DNA of 27,064 nt from NCBI GenBank assembly GCA_030429345.1, contig JAUIFJ010000038.1, forward strand, positions 1-27,064, read 5' to 3'. This DNA is from a bacterium (GTDB lineage Bacteria > CAIWAD01). This document shows positions 1 to 8,872 of this stretch, piece by piece (the first letter of the stretch is position 1; each line of letters starts with the position of its first letter). The position numbers and the translations under genes are program-made. The notes under the pieces were generated by a model. It was not told the origin of the DNA. It did no database searches and worked only from the letters and a program-made list of their open reading frames with translations.

Positions 1-180
1 TGGCACCGTGCGTGGCACCGTCCCTGGCACCGTCCCTGGCACGGTGCCAGGGACGGTGCCAGGGACGGTGCCAGGGACGGTGCCACGCACGGTGCCACGC
101 ACGGTGCCAAGGACAGTGCCACGCACGGTGCCAGGGACCGTGCCAGGGACGGTGCCAGGGACAGTGCCAGGGACAGTGCC
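1..180. repeat. 12-bp tandem repeat array A with internal inversion
   Basis: About 15 units of a 12-bp repeat. Three units run as GGCACCGTCCCT-type (2-37), an 11-bp near-palindrome GGCACGGTGCC occupies 38-48, and eleven units then run in the opposite sense (AGGGACGGTGCC, 49-180). A variant with CGCAC/GTGCG appears only in this array (2-13, 85-108, 121-132). The array lies 147 bp before the first gene and begins at the window edge, so its true length is unknown. The family is the same as in the arrays at 15178, 25685 and 26750. Twelve is a multiple of three, so every frame stays open and gives spurious VPGT-type peptides. I do not consider it coding. Confidence 0.95.
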
Positions 181-327
181 AGCCACCAAGCCAGCGCAAG
201 CCTGGTGACTTGTTCGCGAGAGGGATCCTTTCCCCACATGGCGCCCTTCATTTGTAGATTGCCTGCGGTTCCACGTCGGACAACACCACCCTCGACAATC
301 TTCCTCGAAGACAGGTCCAATTCACTT
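181..327 (+). other. leader region of the first gene
   Basis: This is 147 bp between array A and the chosen ATG at 328. I see no convincing -35/-10 pair and no strong Shine-Dalgarno; the nearest is a weak AGG about 11 nt before the ATG. The reading frame stays open upstream to 205, but that extension has no signal-peptide character. Confidence 0.4.
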
Positions 328-3300
328 ATGACGAAACGACTTCGCCTCCTGCTTCTGCCCTGCCTCCTTTCGGCAATTCTATATCCGCCGCAGAGTCTGG
401 CCGACTACGTGATCAAGAAGGAAGTGGAGAAAAACCCTCGCCGGCAAGCAGACATTCCCTGGACGGACAACCGCACGCATCGCATGGGCAACATCTGGCT
501 CACGGTCAACAACTGGGGCTGGCTCGGAAACTTCAACGACTACGACACCGACGCCTACCGGGATGCCGAAGTCGATGACTGGGCTCCCCAATGCGAAGTG
601 CCGGGCGGCAGCAGTGTCCAGTACCTCTTTGCCGCCGGACTGTGGATCGGGGGCCTGATCGTCGACGAGAACGGCAATGCCACTCCCCGCGTCTCAACCG
701 GAGCGGACGGCTATGTGGCCGGCGAGGCCCACGAATTCTACCCCGGCGAAGGTAGCGGGAACGTGATCAAGGAACGCACGACGCGGCAGAACAGCACCAA
801 CCGGCTCGGCAACTACATCAGTCACGAGAACGCGATCAGCGAACAGGACTTCATTACCGCGTATACGGACACGCTGGTCGACAACCAGTTCACCCCGCCT
901 GTCGATGGCGTGCCGCACGAACCTCTCGGAATTCGCGTCACACAGAAAAGCTACAGCTGGAGCTACAACTACGCCCGCGACCTGATCGTGATCGACTACG
1001 AGATCGAGAACATCGCCAGCAAGTTCCTGCGGAACCTGTATGTAGGACTGTATGTTGACGCCGACGTCGGCCGCCGTGGCTATTCCGAAAAGAACCTGGA
1101 TGACATCGCCGGCTTCGCCGACACCGCCTGGGACAGCCTGCTCCAGCAGGAGATTCCGATCAACACGGCCTGGATCGCCGACAACGACGGCCGCGACGCG
1201 GACATCGACCAGGGCAATTCCTTCACCTGTCCTCATGTCACCGGATTCCGCGTGTTGCGCAGCCCCAATCCCAAACTCGAGACGAGCTTCAACTGGTGGA
1301 CTTCCAGCAGCAACCAGAACCAGGATTTCGGCCCCAGCTGGGAGAGCTGGCTCGAGCAGGAGGAAGGCAGCTGGACCCAGTTCCGCGGCACGCCGATGAA
1401 CGACGACGAGAAGTACTTCATTCTCTCCAACGGGGAATTCGACTACAACCAGTGGCATGTGGACGACGCGGGCTGGGTCTCCGGAAACCCCCAGATCGTA
1501 TACAATGCCGACAGCACCATCGCGCGCAGCGAGGACTGGCAGACTCCGGGCGGTGATACGGAAGATGTCGCCAACGGCTACGACACGCGCTACCTCGTCA
1601 GCTGGGGGCCGATGGGCGTCTTCGATCACGAGGACCGCACGGGACGCTGGATCTACCGGCTCAACCCCGGCGAGAAGTTCTCCTTCACGGTGGCGCTGGT
1701 CGCCGGTCGCGACTTCCACGACCGCAACCGGCCGCAGGCCGAGGGCGGGGCACTCGACCCCTCGCTCTACAATTTCAACAGCCTGGAGAACACCAGCCTC
1801 TGGGCCGCCAGGATCTACGACAACGAACTGTACGACACGCCGATCTTCGACTTCGGAAACGACGGTATTCCGAACACGAACGACGCCGACGGCAGCGAGG
1901 GCGATGGCCTGCTCGACACCGGCGACGGCTGGTACGGAGAGGATGCGGGCAGCGACGGCCTCTACGCCGAGCTGCCGCCCGGCCAGGACAGCGTGCAGGT
2001 CTGGTATTTCGGACACGAGATGGGCTGGTATACGGGTCCGGACGAGGACGGCAGCGAGAACAACGGCCGCCTCGACCCGGGAGAGGACGAACTGCTCTGG
2101 AACCTGGCCAATTTCGCCGCCGACTCGGGCTACGTATACGCGGGCCCGCGCTTCTCGCAGGGCGGCCATTCCTGGATACCCGTATACGGAGGCGGCCGGG
2201 AACGCGCAAGCTTCGGCAGCGGCGGGGATCCCGACTGGTTCATCGGCCACCTGAACCTGAACGGGCTGCTGGACCGCGGCGACGGCATTCCCGACTTCCA
2301 GGGCCCGCCCCCCCCGCCGCCGCCCGCGCTGAGCTACGCCACCGACGAGAGCAACATCTACCTGCGCTGGCGCGACAATGCCGAAGGCTACGTGGATCCC
2401 TTCAGCCGCATCCGCGACTTCGAGGGCTACCGGATCTGGGTCGGCAACGAGAACTTCGAGGACAGCTACAGCCTGCTCGGCGAGTACGACCGGGTCAATT
2501 TCGCCTACTACGACCGCCTGGGCCGCCTGCGTACTCCGCCCGACGATCGCGGCTACCTGGAGGCCCCCATCGACACGACCATCGAGGGCTGGCTGCGGCA
2601 GCCCGTGGGGAGCAACAACGACCTGCGTGCGCTGATCAACCCGCGCGGCTGGACCGAGCCCTTCGAGGACCTGAACGAGGACAAGCTGCGTAACACAGAG
2701 GAAAGCTACCAGGACCAGAACGGCAACGGCGTGTGGGACAGCGGAGAGCCCTTCATCGACAGCAATGCCGACGGCGCATGGACCGCGGGCGAGCCCTGGG
2801 AGGACGAGAACGGCAACGGCCGCTTCGATGTCGCCGACGACTATACCGTCTACGAATTCGTCGTGCCCCACGCGGGCGCGCTCTATCCGCGCTGGTACGC
2901 CGTCACCTCTTTCGACTTCGGCGACTACCTGACCGGGACCGAGAGCCTGGAGAGTTCGAAGACGGCCAATGCCACGGCCATCGCCCCCTCCGGCCTGCCG
3001 ACGCAACCGGTGCGCGCCGTTCCCAATCCCTACCGCTTCGACCAGGACTACACGCGCTCCTTTGCCCATTCGGATGTCTCTCAGAACGGCCTGAGCTGGG
3101 AAAACCAGGACGATGGCACAGCGCGCTTCTATCCCTCGACGGACAGGCGGCTGGATTTCGTCAACCTTCCCGAGCAGGCCCTGATCCGCATCTATACTCT
3201 CAGCGGGGACCTGGTGCAGATCGTGCCACACAATGTAGACGGCGACAACGACCGCAACTGGTCCAGCCCCTACTCCGAAAGCTGGGACCTGAACAACCGC

Positions 3301-3405
3301 AATTTCCAGATGGTCGGCAGCGGCCTGTACTACTTCAGCGTAGAGGACCAGACCCCCGCCGGCAAGGGCAACATCCAGACCGGGAAGTTCGTGATCCTAA
3401 AATAG
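328..3405 (+). CDS. large secreted protein with acidic Ca-binding-like repeats and FCB-type C-terminal sorting domain
   Basis: The product is 1025 aa and I do not recognise a named family. The ATG at 328 is chosen because it gives a classic signal peptide (MTKRLR, then a leucine-rich core, cleavage probably after SLA near residue 25). An in-frame start at 205 would bury this signal. The N-terminal half (about 26-650) is rich in Trp, Tyr and Asp. Several acidic loops resemble calcium-binding repeats: near residues 508-545, 572-588 and 797-840 (pattern DxNGNGxxDxGEP). A run of seven prolines near residue 660 precedes a fibronectin-III-like segment. The C-terminus has VPNPYRF, then a GLYYFSV strand, and ends KFVILK, as in the FlgD-Ig or type IX-like sorting domains of FCB bacteria. 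It is probably exported to the surface or medium. It is the only + strand gene and converges on the lipoprotein gene at 3557. Its function is unknown; a structural or adhesive role is a guess. Confidence 0.85.
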   Translation: MTKRLRLLLLPCLLSAILYPPQSLADYVIKKEVEKNPRRQADIPWTDNRTHRMGNIWLTVNNWGWLGNFNDYDTDAYRDAEVDDWAPQCEVPGGSSVQYLFAAGLWIGGLIVDENGNATPRVSTGADGYVAGEAHEFYPGEGSGNVIKERTTRQNSTNRLGNYISHENAISEQDFITAYTDTLVDNQFTPPVDGVPHEPLGIRVTQKSYSWSYNYARDLIVIDYEIENIASKFLRNLYVGLYVDADVGRRGYSEKNLDDIAGFADTAWDSLLQQEIPINTAWIADNDGRDADIDQGNSFTCPHVTGFRVLRSPNPKLETSFNWWTSSSNQNQDFGPSWESWLEQEEGSWTQFRGTPMNDDEKYFILSNGEFDYNQWHVDDAGWVSGNPQIVYNADSTIARSEDWQTPGGDTEDVANGYDTRYLVSWGPMGVFDHEDRTGRWIYRLNPGEKFSFTVALVAGRDFHDRNRPQAEGGALDPSLYNFNSLENTSLWAARIYDNELYDTPIFDFGNDGIPNTNDADGSEGDGLLDTGDGWYGEDAGSDGLYAELPPGQDSVQVWYFGHEMGWYTGPDEDGSENNGRLDPGEDELLWNLANFAADSGYVYAGPRFSQGGHSWIPVYGGGRERASFGSGGDPDWFIGHLNLNGLLDRGDGIPDFQGPPPPPPPALSYATDESNIYLRWRDNAEGYVDPFSRIRDFEGYRIWVGNENFEDSYSLLGEYDRVNFAYYDRLGRLRTPPDDRGYLEAPIDTTIEGWLRQPVGSNNDLRALINPRGWTEPFEDLNEDKLRNTEESYQDQNGNGVWDSGEPFIDSNADGAWTAGEPWEDENGNGRFDVADDYTVYEFVVPHAGALYPRWYAVTSFDFGDYLTGTESLESSKTANATAIAPSGLPTQPVRAVPNPYRFDQDYTRSFAHSDVSQNGLSWENQDDGTARFYPSTDRRLDFVNLPEQALIRIYTLSGDLVQIVPHNVDGDNDRNWSSPYSESWDLNNRNFQMVGSGLYYFSVEDQTPAGKGNIQTGKFVILK

Positions 3406-3434
3406 ACCTCTTCCAAACTGTAAGGGCGTCCCGA

Positions 3435-3551
3435 GAGCTCGCACGGAGAGCACAGAGAAGACTTGATAGGAAAGGGGTGCCCCGTTGGGGCACCCCTTTT
3501 GAGTATACACTCTCAGTGTTCTCTGTCTTCTCCGCGCCTCCGTGCGAGCTC
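3435..3551. repeat. imperfect long inverted repeat around the terminator
   Basis: The outer arms match perfectly over 13 bp: GAGCTCGCACGGA at 3435-3447 and its reverse complement at 3539-3551. The 13-bp terminator stem sits at the centre. The middle parts are only partly complementary and contain CACAGAGAAGAC / GTTCTCTGTCTTCTC. The arms are unequal (49 and 65 bp). Such CACAGAGAA-type sequences recur as dispersed intergenic elements in many environmental genomes, so this may be one copy of such an element. Confidence 0.65.
3471..3500. terminator. bidirectional intrinsic terminator
   Basis: A perfect 13-bp stem (AAAGGGGTGCCCC, 3471-3483, pairs with 3487-3499) has a GTT loop. T residues follow on the + strand (CCCCTTTT), and the mirrored A run serves the - strand. 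It sits between the convergent stops at 3405 and 3557, so it can end transcription from both sides. Confidence 0.85.
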
Positions 3552-3556
3552 TTCGC

Positions 3557-4162
3557 TCAAAGGTCCCCAATCCGCGAGAGCAGCAGCTCAAGGTAGTCCT
3601 CGGCGGCGGTATCCGGCTGGAAGTCCCCGAAGACGCTTTGCACGTGCGCCAGGGCGGCGTCGTAGTCCTGGAGCTTGTAGCGGTTCCAGGCGGCGATCTT
3701 GCGCACGCTGCGGCCGTCGACTTCCGCACGGTAGTCGAAGCTGTAGGCATTGCCGGCCAGGGTCAGCAGGTCCTCCGCCCACTCGATGGCCTGCACCGTG
3801 TCCAGCTGCGCGCTGTGGAAGTGGGCCAGGCCGGCCCAGGCGTCTGCGTAGTTCTCGCGGTGCGTGTCCGCGGCCAGGAAGTTGGCGCGGATCGCTTCTG
3901 AATAGTCCGGTCCGCCGTTCTCGCTGAGCATGGCCTGCGACCAGGCCAGGCCGCAGTAGGCCTCGGCGTGGGTCGGATCCCCCTGGAGAGCCTGCTGGAA
4001 CTCCGTGCTCGCCGTGTTCCAGTTGCCGTCGGAGAAGGAGCTCCAGGCCTGTGTCACATTATCGTGACTGACGCCGCCGTCATCGTCGTCGTCGCAGGCA
4101 CCCAGCCAGAGCGCCGAGAGAGCCAGGCAGGCAGCAGCCGTTCGGGTCAGTGTTCGCTTCAT
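3557..4162 (-). CDS. TPR-like lipoprotein with acidic post-cysteine run
   Basis: The product is 201 aa. The start at 4162 is chosen over an upstream frame to 4228 because it has a GGAGG Shine-Dalgarno (4167-4171) and gives a lipoprotein signal: KRTLTR, a hydrophobic core, then LGAC with Cys23 as the lipidated residue. The Cys is followed directly by DDDDDGG. In Bacteroidetes a short acidic run after the Cys acts as a surface lipoprotein export signal, so surface display is possible here by analogy. The mature part is helical, with repeats like tetratricopeptide units (for example near residues 36-75, A-SF-GNW-A--EF--AL--DP-HAEAYCGLAW), which suggests a protein-binding scaffold. It lies 34 bp downstream of the gingipain-family gene and is probably in the same operon, last before the terminator. 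The partner is unknown. Confidence 0.85.
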   Translation of the reverse strand: MKRTLTRTAAACLALSALWLGACDDDDDGGVSHDNVTQAWSSFSDGNWNTASTEFQQALQGDPTHAEAYCGLAWSQAMLSENGGPDYSEAIRANFLAADTHRENYADAWAGLAHFHSAQLDTVQAIEWAEDLLTLAGNAYSFDYRAEVDGRSVRKIAAWNRYKLQDYDAALAHVQSVFGDFQPDTAAEDYLELLLSRIGDL

Positions 4163-4196
4163 GGATCCTCCAGGCGCTCCGCGCCGGTTAAGGCGG

Positions 4197-7100
4197 CTAG
4201 CGCAGCAGCACCATCTTGATTGTCGCATTCCGCGGACCGGATTCGAGGCGAGCGAAGTATACGCCGCTCGCCTGGGGCAGGCCGTTGCGATCCCGTCCGT
4301 CCCAGCTCAAGGTGTGGACACCCGCTTCCAGGTCGGCGCGCAGCAGTTCCCTGACGACCTCGCCCAGCAGATTGTAGACCACCAGGCGTGTCGGCGCGGC
4401 CTGCGCCAGATCGAAGCGAATCGTCGTTTCCGGATTGAAGGGATTGGGCCAGTTGGCATGCAGGCGGAAACTGCCGGGCAGCTCCTCCACCTGCTCCGCG
4501 GGCACCAGGGCCACCAGGCCGCTGCCGCGCAGGCTCGGGCCGGCATCCCCGTCCTCGAGGGCCAGCCAGCGACCGTCCGCGCGACGGGCCGGCAGCATGC
4601 CTTGCTGTCCGGCAAAATGCAGCTGTGACACACTGTTCTCCGGCTGCAGCACCATGTGCGCGGCCGCGGCCTCCGGATGCTGCGCCAGGGAAGGCAGGGC
4701 CAGGAGGCTTCGCTGTCCGCTCTCGCTGCCGGACCAGCTGAGACTTAACGGGCCGCCTTCCAGGGCCAGTTCGCCACTGCCTCCGGCAGCCATGCCCACC
4801 GGCAGGTCCGTACTCACCGGAACGCCGTGCAGGTCTTCTCCGCTGATCTGGATGCTGCTGAGATCGCTGCCCAGCTCCACGGTCAGGTAGTAGATCTCCT
4901 CGCCGCTGCCGATCACGGCAGAGCCGGGCACCAGGGTCATCGCCTCGACTTCTCCGCCCGCGCCGGTCGCCACCGCATTCAGGGAGCCCATCGGCTCGCT
5001 GCAGTAGATCGCCAGCTCGAAGGTGTTGAGGAAGAGGCCGTTCTCCAGCAGCGCCAGGGAAAGTCCAGGCGCCGTGCGGTCGATACCTACCGGAATCAGG
5101 CCCTGCAGGGCGCTGACCTGGATGCTGCCATCCGCCACCGCGCGCAGGCGAAGGGACAGCCCCTCGCCCTCGGGCAGGCCCTCGAGGCCCGCGGCGACAT
5201 CCACGGCCCCGGTGTCGGAGACCGTCGTGTTCCACAGGCTGTTCAGCGAGGCGTCGAGCAGGGTGACTTCATAGGAAATGGTCGCCGCTCCCAGGCGTTC
5301 GACCAGCCCCTGGTGGTCCCAGCGGACAACCGTCTGCGTCGGCGTGAACCAGTCGTTGGGCTGCGGCCAGAGCACGTTCACCGAGATGCTGGGGTCGTTC
5401 TGCGGCACCTCGGTGGTGAAGAGGATCGCGCTGCCCTGCCCGGGAACCGTGCAGGTCGGCGCGGCGAAATTGGCATAGGTCACTTCCAGGCCGTCGTTGT
5501 GGCCGAAATTCGTGATGCCGACCGTTGCGTAGTTGTTGTCCACATCCACATTCGTGACACGCTTGTACTGCATCAGGAACTCGTTGTCTCCGCTCGTCGT
5601 CGGACGAACTGCCTGGTCGTAGAGGATCAGCTGGAACTCCTGCAGCGGCTGTCCCGGGTCTTCCCATGCGTAGCGGGCGTAGGTGCGGCTCCAGGAGAGG
5701 ATCAACGCGCCCTCCGCCTCGTCGTAGCGGGTCAGGACCGGTACGTGGACCGAGTCGCCGGCCGCCGTATACATGGGCTTCAGGTCGTCCCACCAGGCCA
5801 TGATCATGTCCGGCGGCCCCAGGCTGCTGGGAATGTTCCAGTTGCGGAAATTCGCCATCCAGGTGCTGCCCATCGAGATCCAGCCGTTGCTGCAGACGCT
5901 GATGCGGTTGTAGGTGTTTCCGTAATAGGTGAAGTCGAAGGGAAGATCGACCTCGGCCACCTGGTCGTCGATCACGTAGAGCCGCTCGTCGAATGTGCCG
6001 CCGTACTCCGGATCCAGCTCCTTCCAGTCGTATACGGGATGATCGATAATGCCGAAGTCGCCGCTTTCGATGGCGTAGTAGCCGTGGCGATCCGGTCCAA
6101 GCGGGCCCGTCGGCACTTCCGTTCCGTTGGGGCCGCTGAAGCTCACCTGGCCGCTGAAGCCCTCGCCGTCGACCACCTGCAGCGTCAGCGGAACCTCCTG
6201 GCCCTGGAAGAAGCTCAGACCGCCGGCAACCGTGTATCTCAGTTCCGCCGTGCCGTCCACCGCAAGATCGCCCAGGTCGAAGGCTTCCGTGTCGATCACC
6301 TCCAGGCGATCGCTCCCGGATACCAGCGTCACGGCGGCAGCGGCCAGGTCGGCCACTCCTCCGGCGCGCACCAGGAGCACCAGCTCGTCCTCCTGGCCCG
6401 GGTCGACATGGTCCGCGCCCGATGCCAGGCTGATCTCCTCCACCAGCAGGGCCTTGTTGCGCACGTCCAGCTGGATCACGGTGATCGGGTCGCCGCCTCC
6501 AGTCACACGAACGACCACCGGCACCAGCTGCCCCTCGGGGACGGAGGGAAGGATGCGCAGGGAGAATCCATCGGCGGATTCGGCGGTTGCGCCACCGGCC
6601 AGCGTGTTCCAGGAAGCGTTGCCGTCCAGAATCTCGACCATGGTCTCGTCGGCTTCGAGCACGGCGCTCAGAGCGCTCAGCTCGGTCGCCCCGTGGTTCT
6701 CCAGGGTCGGGAAGAGCTCCAGGCTTTCCCCGGCGCGGATCAGGTCGTCCGCCGTCTCTTCCTCGATGCGCGTCGACACCAGGGCCGCCAGCTCCGCCGC
6801 GTCGTTGACGCTGATGCTGGCGGTGCCCGGCACGTACTCCAGGTGGTTGGCCGTCAGGGTCAGCGTGGTTTCGTCGTCCAGTTCCAGGGGCAGCACCAAA
6901 CGGCCCTGCTCGTCGGTCCGGCCGCGGGCGCGCAGTTCGGAATTGGCATTGCCGCTGGTGATCGTCACGACGGCATCCGTCAGCGGCATGCCGTCATCCC
7001 CCTGCAACACGATTTCCAGGTCCTGGTGCCCTGTCACCAGCTCGGAGGTCACCTCGACGCTCATCGTCTTCGGCGTGCCGCGCCAGATCTTCAGGTCGGG

Positions 7101-8834
7101 GTCTCCGAGCACGTTGTATACATGAAAATAGAAGAAGGCGCCGTAGGGATCGTCGCGGATCAGCGGGTAGCCGCGGTAGAGCTCCATCTTTCCGTTCAGC
7201 AGGGCCGCGCCCACCGAGCGCAGGTCCAGATCGAAAATGGCGTTGAAGAAACCGGAGCACACGGGGTTGTTGAACTGGGTCCGCGTGTGCAGGTCGCTGG
7301 GGCCGACGAAGGCCACGGCGCCGCCCAGGGTCGCCGGGTTGCCGAACTGGACGAACTTCTCGCCGAAGCAGGGGTCTTCCACTCCCGCTCCGCCGAAAGC
7401 CCCTGTCTGGCAGACGAAGCTGGCCACGACGGGCATGCGCAGGCCGTTGGTCAGGCCCTCGATGTCGTTGCGGTCAAAGGCCGGAAAGACCCAGCCGTTG
7501 CTGTTGGCCCAGCCGCGATAGCTGACGATGTTGCGGCCGGCGTTGATCGCCGCCTGCACGGGGGGGCCGCCGTCCGACAGGGGCGGATAGAAGAGGCTGT
7601 CGCCCGTCTCGACGCACCAGCCGTTGGAACGCATCTTCTCGATCACCCAGCGGCTGGTCAGGTTGGGGCTGATCGGCGCGTTGCCGTTGTCGGCATAGTT
7701 GCAGCTGACGACCAGCCCCCGCTCGTGCCATTCGCAGGGCGGCGTGCCGATCGGCGTCTGTGATTCATGCACCACCGGCTTGCGGGCCACGGTGAAGAGC
7801 TGCTGGGCGTTGTCGACGCTCATGCGGCCGACAAGGATCTCCGGCAGGTAGTCCTCGCCCTCCTGCAGGGCGTACTTGTGATCGGTCACATCCTGCTCGC
7901 CGAAGGAACTCTGCACATAGCTGGTCGGACAGGCGTTGAGCCCGTCCTCGTCGCCCACCAGCAGGATGAACTCCGGCCGGTCCGTGTCCCACACCTGGTT
8001 GAACCAGGCCTGCAGGTCCGCGTATTCGATGGTGTTGACATTGCCGCCCGGAATCGTGCTGAAGGGCACCATGCGCACGTCGAAGCCCTTGCGGCGCTTC
8101 CAGCTGACGAACTCGCCGATGTAGGCCATGTTCATGTAGGCGTCCGCGCCCGTGATGAGATACACGGGAAAGCGGCTGTCGTCGACATCGTTGTAGAACT
8201 GGCCGTGGTTGGGCACCAGGCCGCGGTAGATCTCCTCCATGTTGGAGGTCCAGCTGTGCTGCTGGCGCAGCTCGTTCGCGCCGGCGACGCCTCGGTCGTA
8301 CTCCAGGCGGATCCGGGCCGAGCGCAGGAGCTCCATGCCGTTTTCTGTCACACGCAGGGGCTGGATGCTGAGCGGCGCCAGGCGCAGGTCGCGCAGGATC
8401 GCCGCCTCCCCCAGGTGGATGTGCTCGCGGAAAAGGCCCTCGTAGGCCTCGCGGGGCGTCTCGATGGACGGGCGGATCTCCCCGTTCTCGTCCTCGCGGC
8501 CGAGGGTCGGGGCATAGCCGGGAAGCACTTCGCTGTGGAGTTCCTCGACCACAAGGCGCAGGCCGCCGGTGGGGGGAATCTCGTAGAGGTCGCTGCTGCG
8601 CGGCAGCAGGTATTCGCCATCGAGGCGCAGGGTGGTGAAGCCTTCCGGGCTCCAGTCCGCCAGCGCCTCCGGAGAAGGCAGGGCCAGGTCGGCCAGGTCC
8701 ACGTGGATCACCGTGGCCGAAGCGCCTTCCGCCTCGATGCGCAGGGGCGCCCGCGATTCCAGGCTGGCGGCCAGCAGGGCCGGCGCCAGCGCGAGGCCGA
8801 TCCCGATCGAAAGGAAGGGGGTCCGTGTCATCAT
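4197..8834 (-). CDS. secreted gingipain-family (peptidase C25) protein with C-terminal sorting domain
   Basis: The product is 1545 aa. It starts ATG-ATG at 8834/8831 with GGAG about 10 nt upstream. A signal peptide ends near residue 22. A propeptide-like region runs to about 220, and the C25 caspase-like fold covers about 221-583 (FPVYLITGADAY at its start, VLGDPDLKIW at its end). Ig-like regions follow. At about 918-1136 lies an extracellular module (ISVCSNGWISMG, MAWWDDL). The C-terminus (about 1456-1545) has WPNPFNPETTIRF and ends KMVLLR, the FlgD-Ig/type IX-like sorting domain. The nucleophile Cys475 is present (ASFVCQTGAFGG). The catalytic His of the family (GHG) is replaced by Trp442 (RGWA), at the same 33-residue distance from the Cys as I recall for gingipain RgpB. 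It may therefore be an inactive homologue or a subfamily with a different catalytic partner. It is the middle gene of the M14-C25-lipoprotein operon, 38 bp after the M14 gene. Confidence 0.9.
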   Translation of the reverse strand: MMTRTPFLSIGIGLALAPALLAASLESRAPLRIEAEGASATVIHVDLADLALPSPEALADWSPEGFTTLRLDGEYLLPRSSDLYEIPPTGGLRLVVEELHSEVLPGYAPTLGREDENGEIRPSIETPREAYEGLFREHIHLGEAAILRDLRLAPLSIQPLRVTENGMELLRSARIRLEYDRGVAGANELRQQHSWTSNMEEIYRGLVPNHGQFYNDVDDSRFPVYLITGADAYMNMAYIGEFVSWKRRKGFDVRMVPFSTIPGGNVNTIEYADLQAWFNQVWDTDRPEFILLVGDEDGLNACPTSYVQSSFGEQDVTDHKYALQEGEDYLPEILVGRMSVDNAQQLFTVARKPVVHESQTPIGTPPCEWHERGLVVSCNYADNGNAPISPNLTSRWVIEKMRSNGWCVETGDSLFYPPLSDGGPPVQAAINAGRNIVSYRGWANSNGWVFPAFDRNDIEGLTNGLRMPVVASFVCQTGAFGGAGVEDPCFGEKFVQFGNPATLGGAVAFVGPSDLHTRTQFNNPVCSGFFNAIFDLDLRSVGAALLNGKMELYRGYPLIRDDPYGAFFYFHVYNVLGDPDLKIWRGTPKTMSVEVTSELVTGHQDLEIVLQGDDGMPLTDAVVTITSGNANSELRARGRTDEQGRLVLPLELDDETTLTLTANHLEYVPGTASISVNDAAELAALVSTRIEEETADDLIRAGESLELFPTLENHGATELSALSAVLEADETMVEILDGNASWNTLAGGATAESADGFSLRILPSVPEGQLVPVVVRVTGGGDPITVIQLDVRNKALLVEEISLASGADHVDPGQEDELVLLVRAGGVADLAAAAVTLVSGSDRLEVIDTEAFDLGDLAVDGTAELRYTVAGGLSFFQGQEVPLTLQVVDGEGFSGQVSFSGPNGTEVPTGPLGPDRHGYYAIESGDFGIIDHPVYDWKELDPEYGGTFDERLYVIDDQVAEVDLPFDFTYYGNTYNRISVCSNGWISMGSTWMANFRNWNIPSSLGPPDMIMAWWDDLKPMYTAAGDSVHVPVLTRYDEAEGALILSWSRTYARYAWEDPGQPLQEFQLILYDQAVRPTTSGDNEFLMQYKRVTNVDVDNNYATVGITNFGHNDGLEVTYANFAAPTCTVPGQGSAILFTTEVPQNDPSISVNVLWPQPNDWFTPTQTVVRWDHQGLVERLGAATISYEVTLLDASLNSLWNTTVSDTGAVDVAAGLEGLPEGEGLSLRLRAVADGSIQVSALQGLIPVGIDRTAPGLSLALLENGLFLNTFELAIYCSEPMGSLNAVATGAGGEVEAMTLVPGSAVIGSGEEIYYLTVELGSDLSSIQISGEDLHGVPVSTDLPVGMAAGGSGELALEGGPLSLSWSGSESGQRSLLALPSLAQHPEAAAAHMVLQPENSVSQLHFAGQQGMLPARRADGRWLALEDGDAGPSLRGSGLVALVPAEQVEELPGSFRLHANWPNPFNPETTIRFDLAQAAPTRLVVYNLLGEVVRELLRADLEAGVHTLSWDGRDRNGLPQASGVYFARLESGPRNATIKMVLLR

Positions 8835-8872
8835 GTCTTGTACTCCGTGTCTGGGGACCTTTGCCCTTGAGG

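Noticed and set aside
205-327. Upstream start for the first gene at 205
   Set aside because: It would place 41 non-hydrophobic residues before a clear signal peptide; the ATG at 328 is more sensible.
694-3231. 845-aa open frame on the - strand inside the first gene
   Set aside because: It is antisense to a convincing secreted protein, has no recognisable domain or signal, and is typical of open antisense frames in GC-rich DNA.
3397-3927. Small open frames on both strands around the convergent gap
   Set aside because: They cover the terminator and the lipoprotein gene in wrong frames and show no protein-like features.
4827-7763. 978-aa open frame on the + strand
   Set aside because: It lies wholly antisense to the gingipain-family gene; its composition is rich in Ala, Val, Gln, His and Arg, with no motif.
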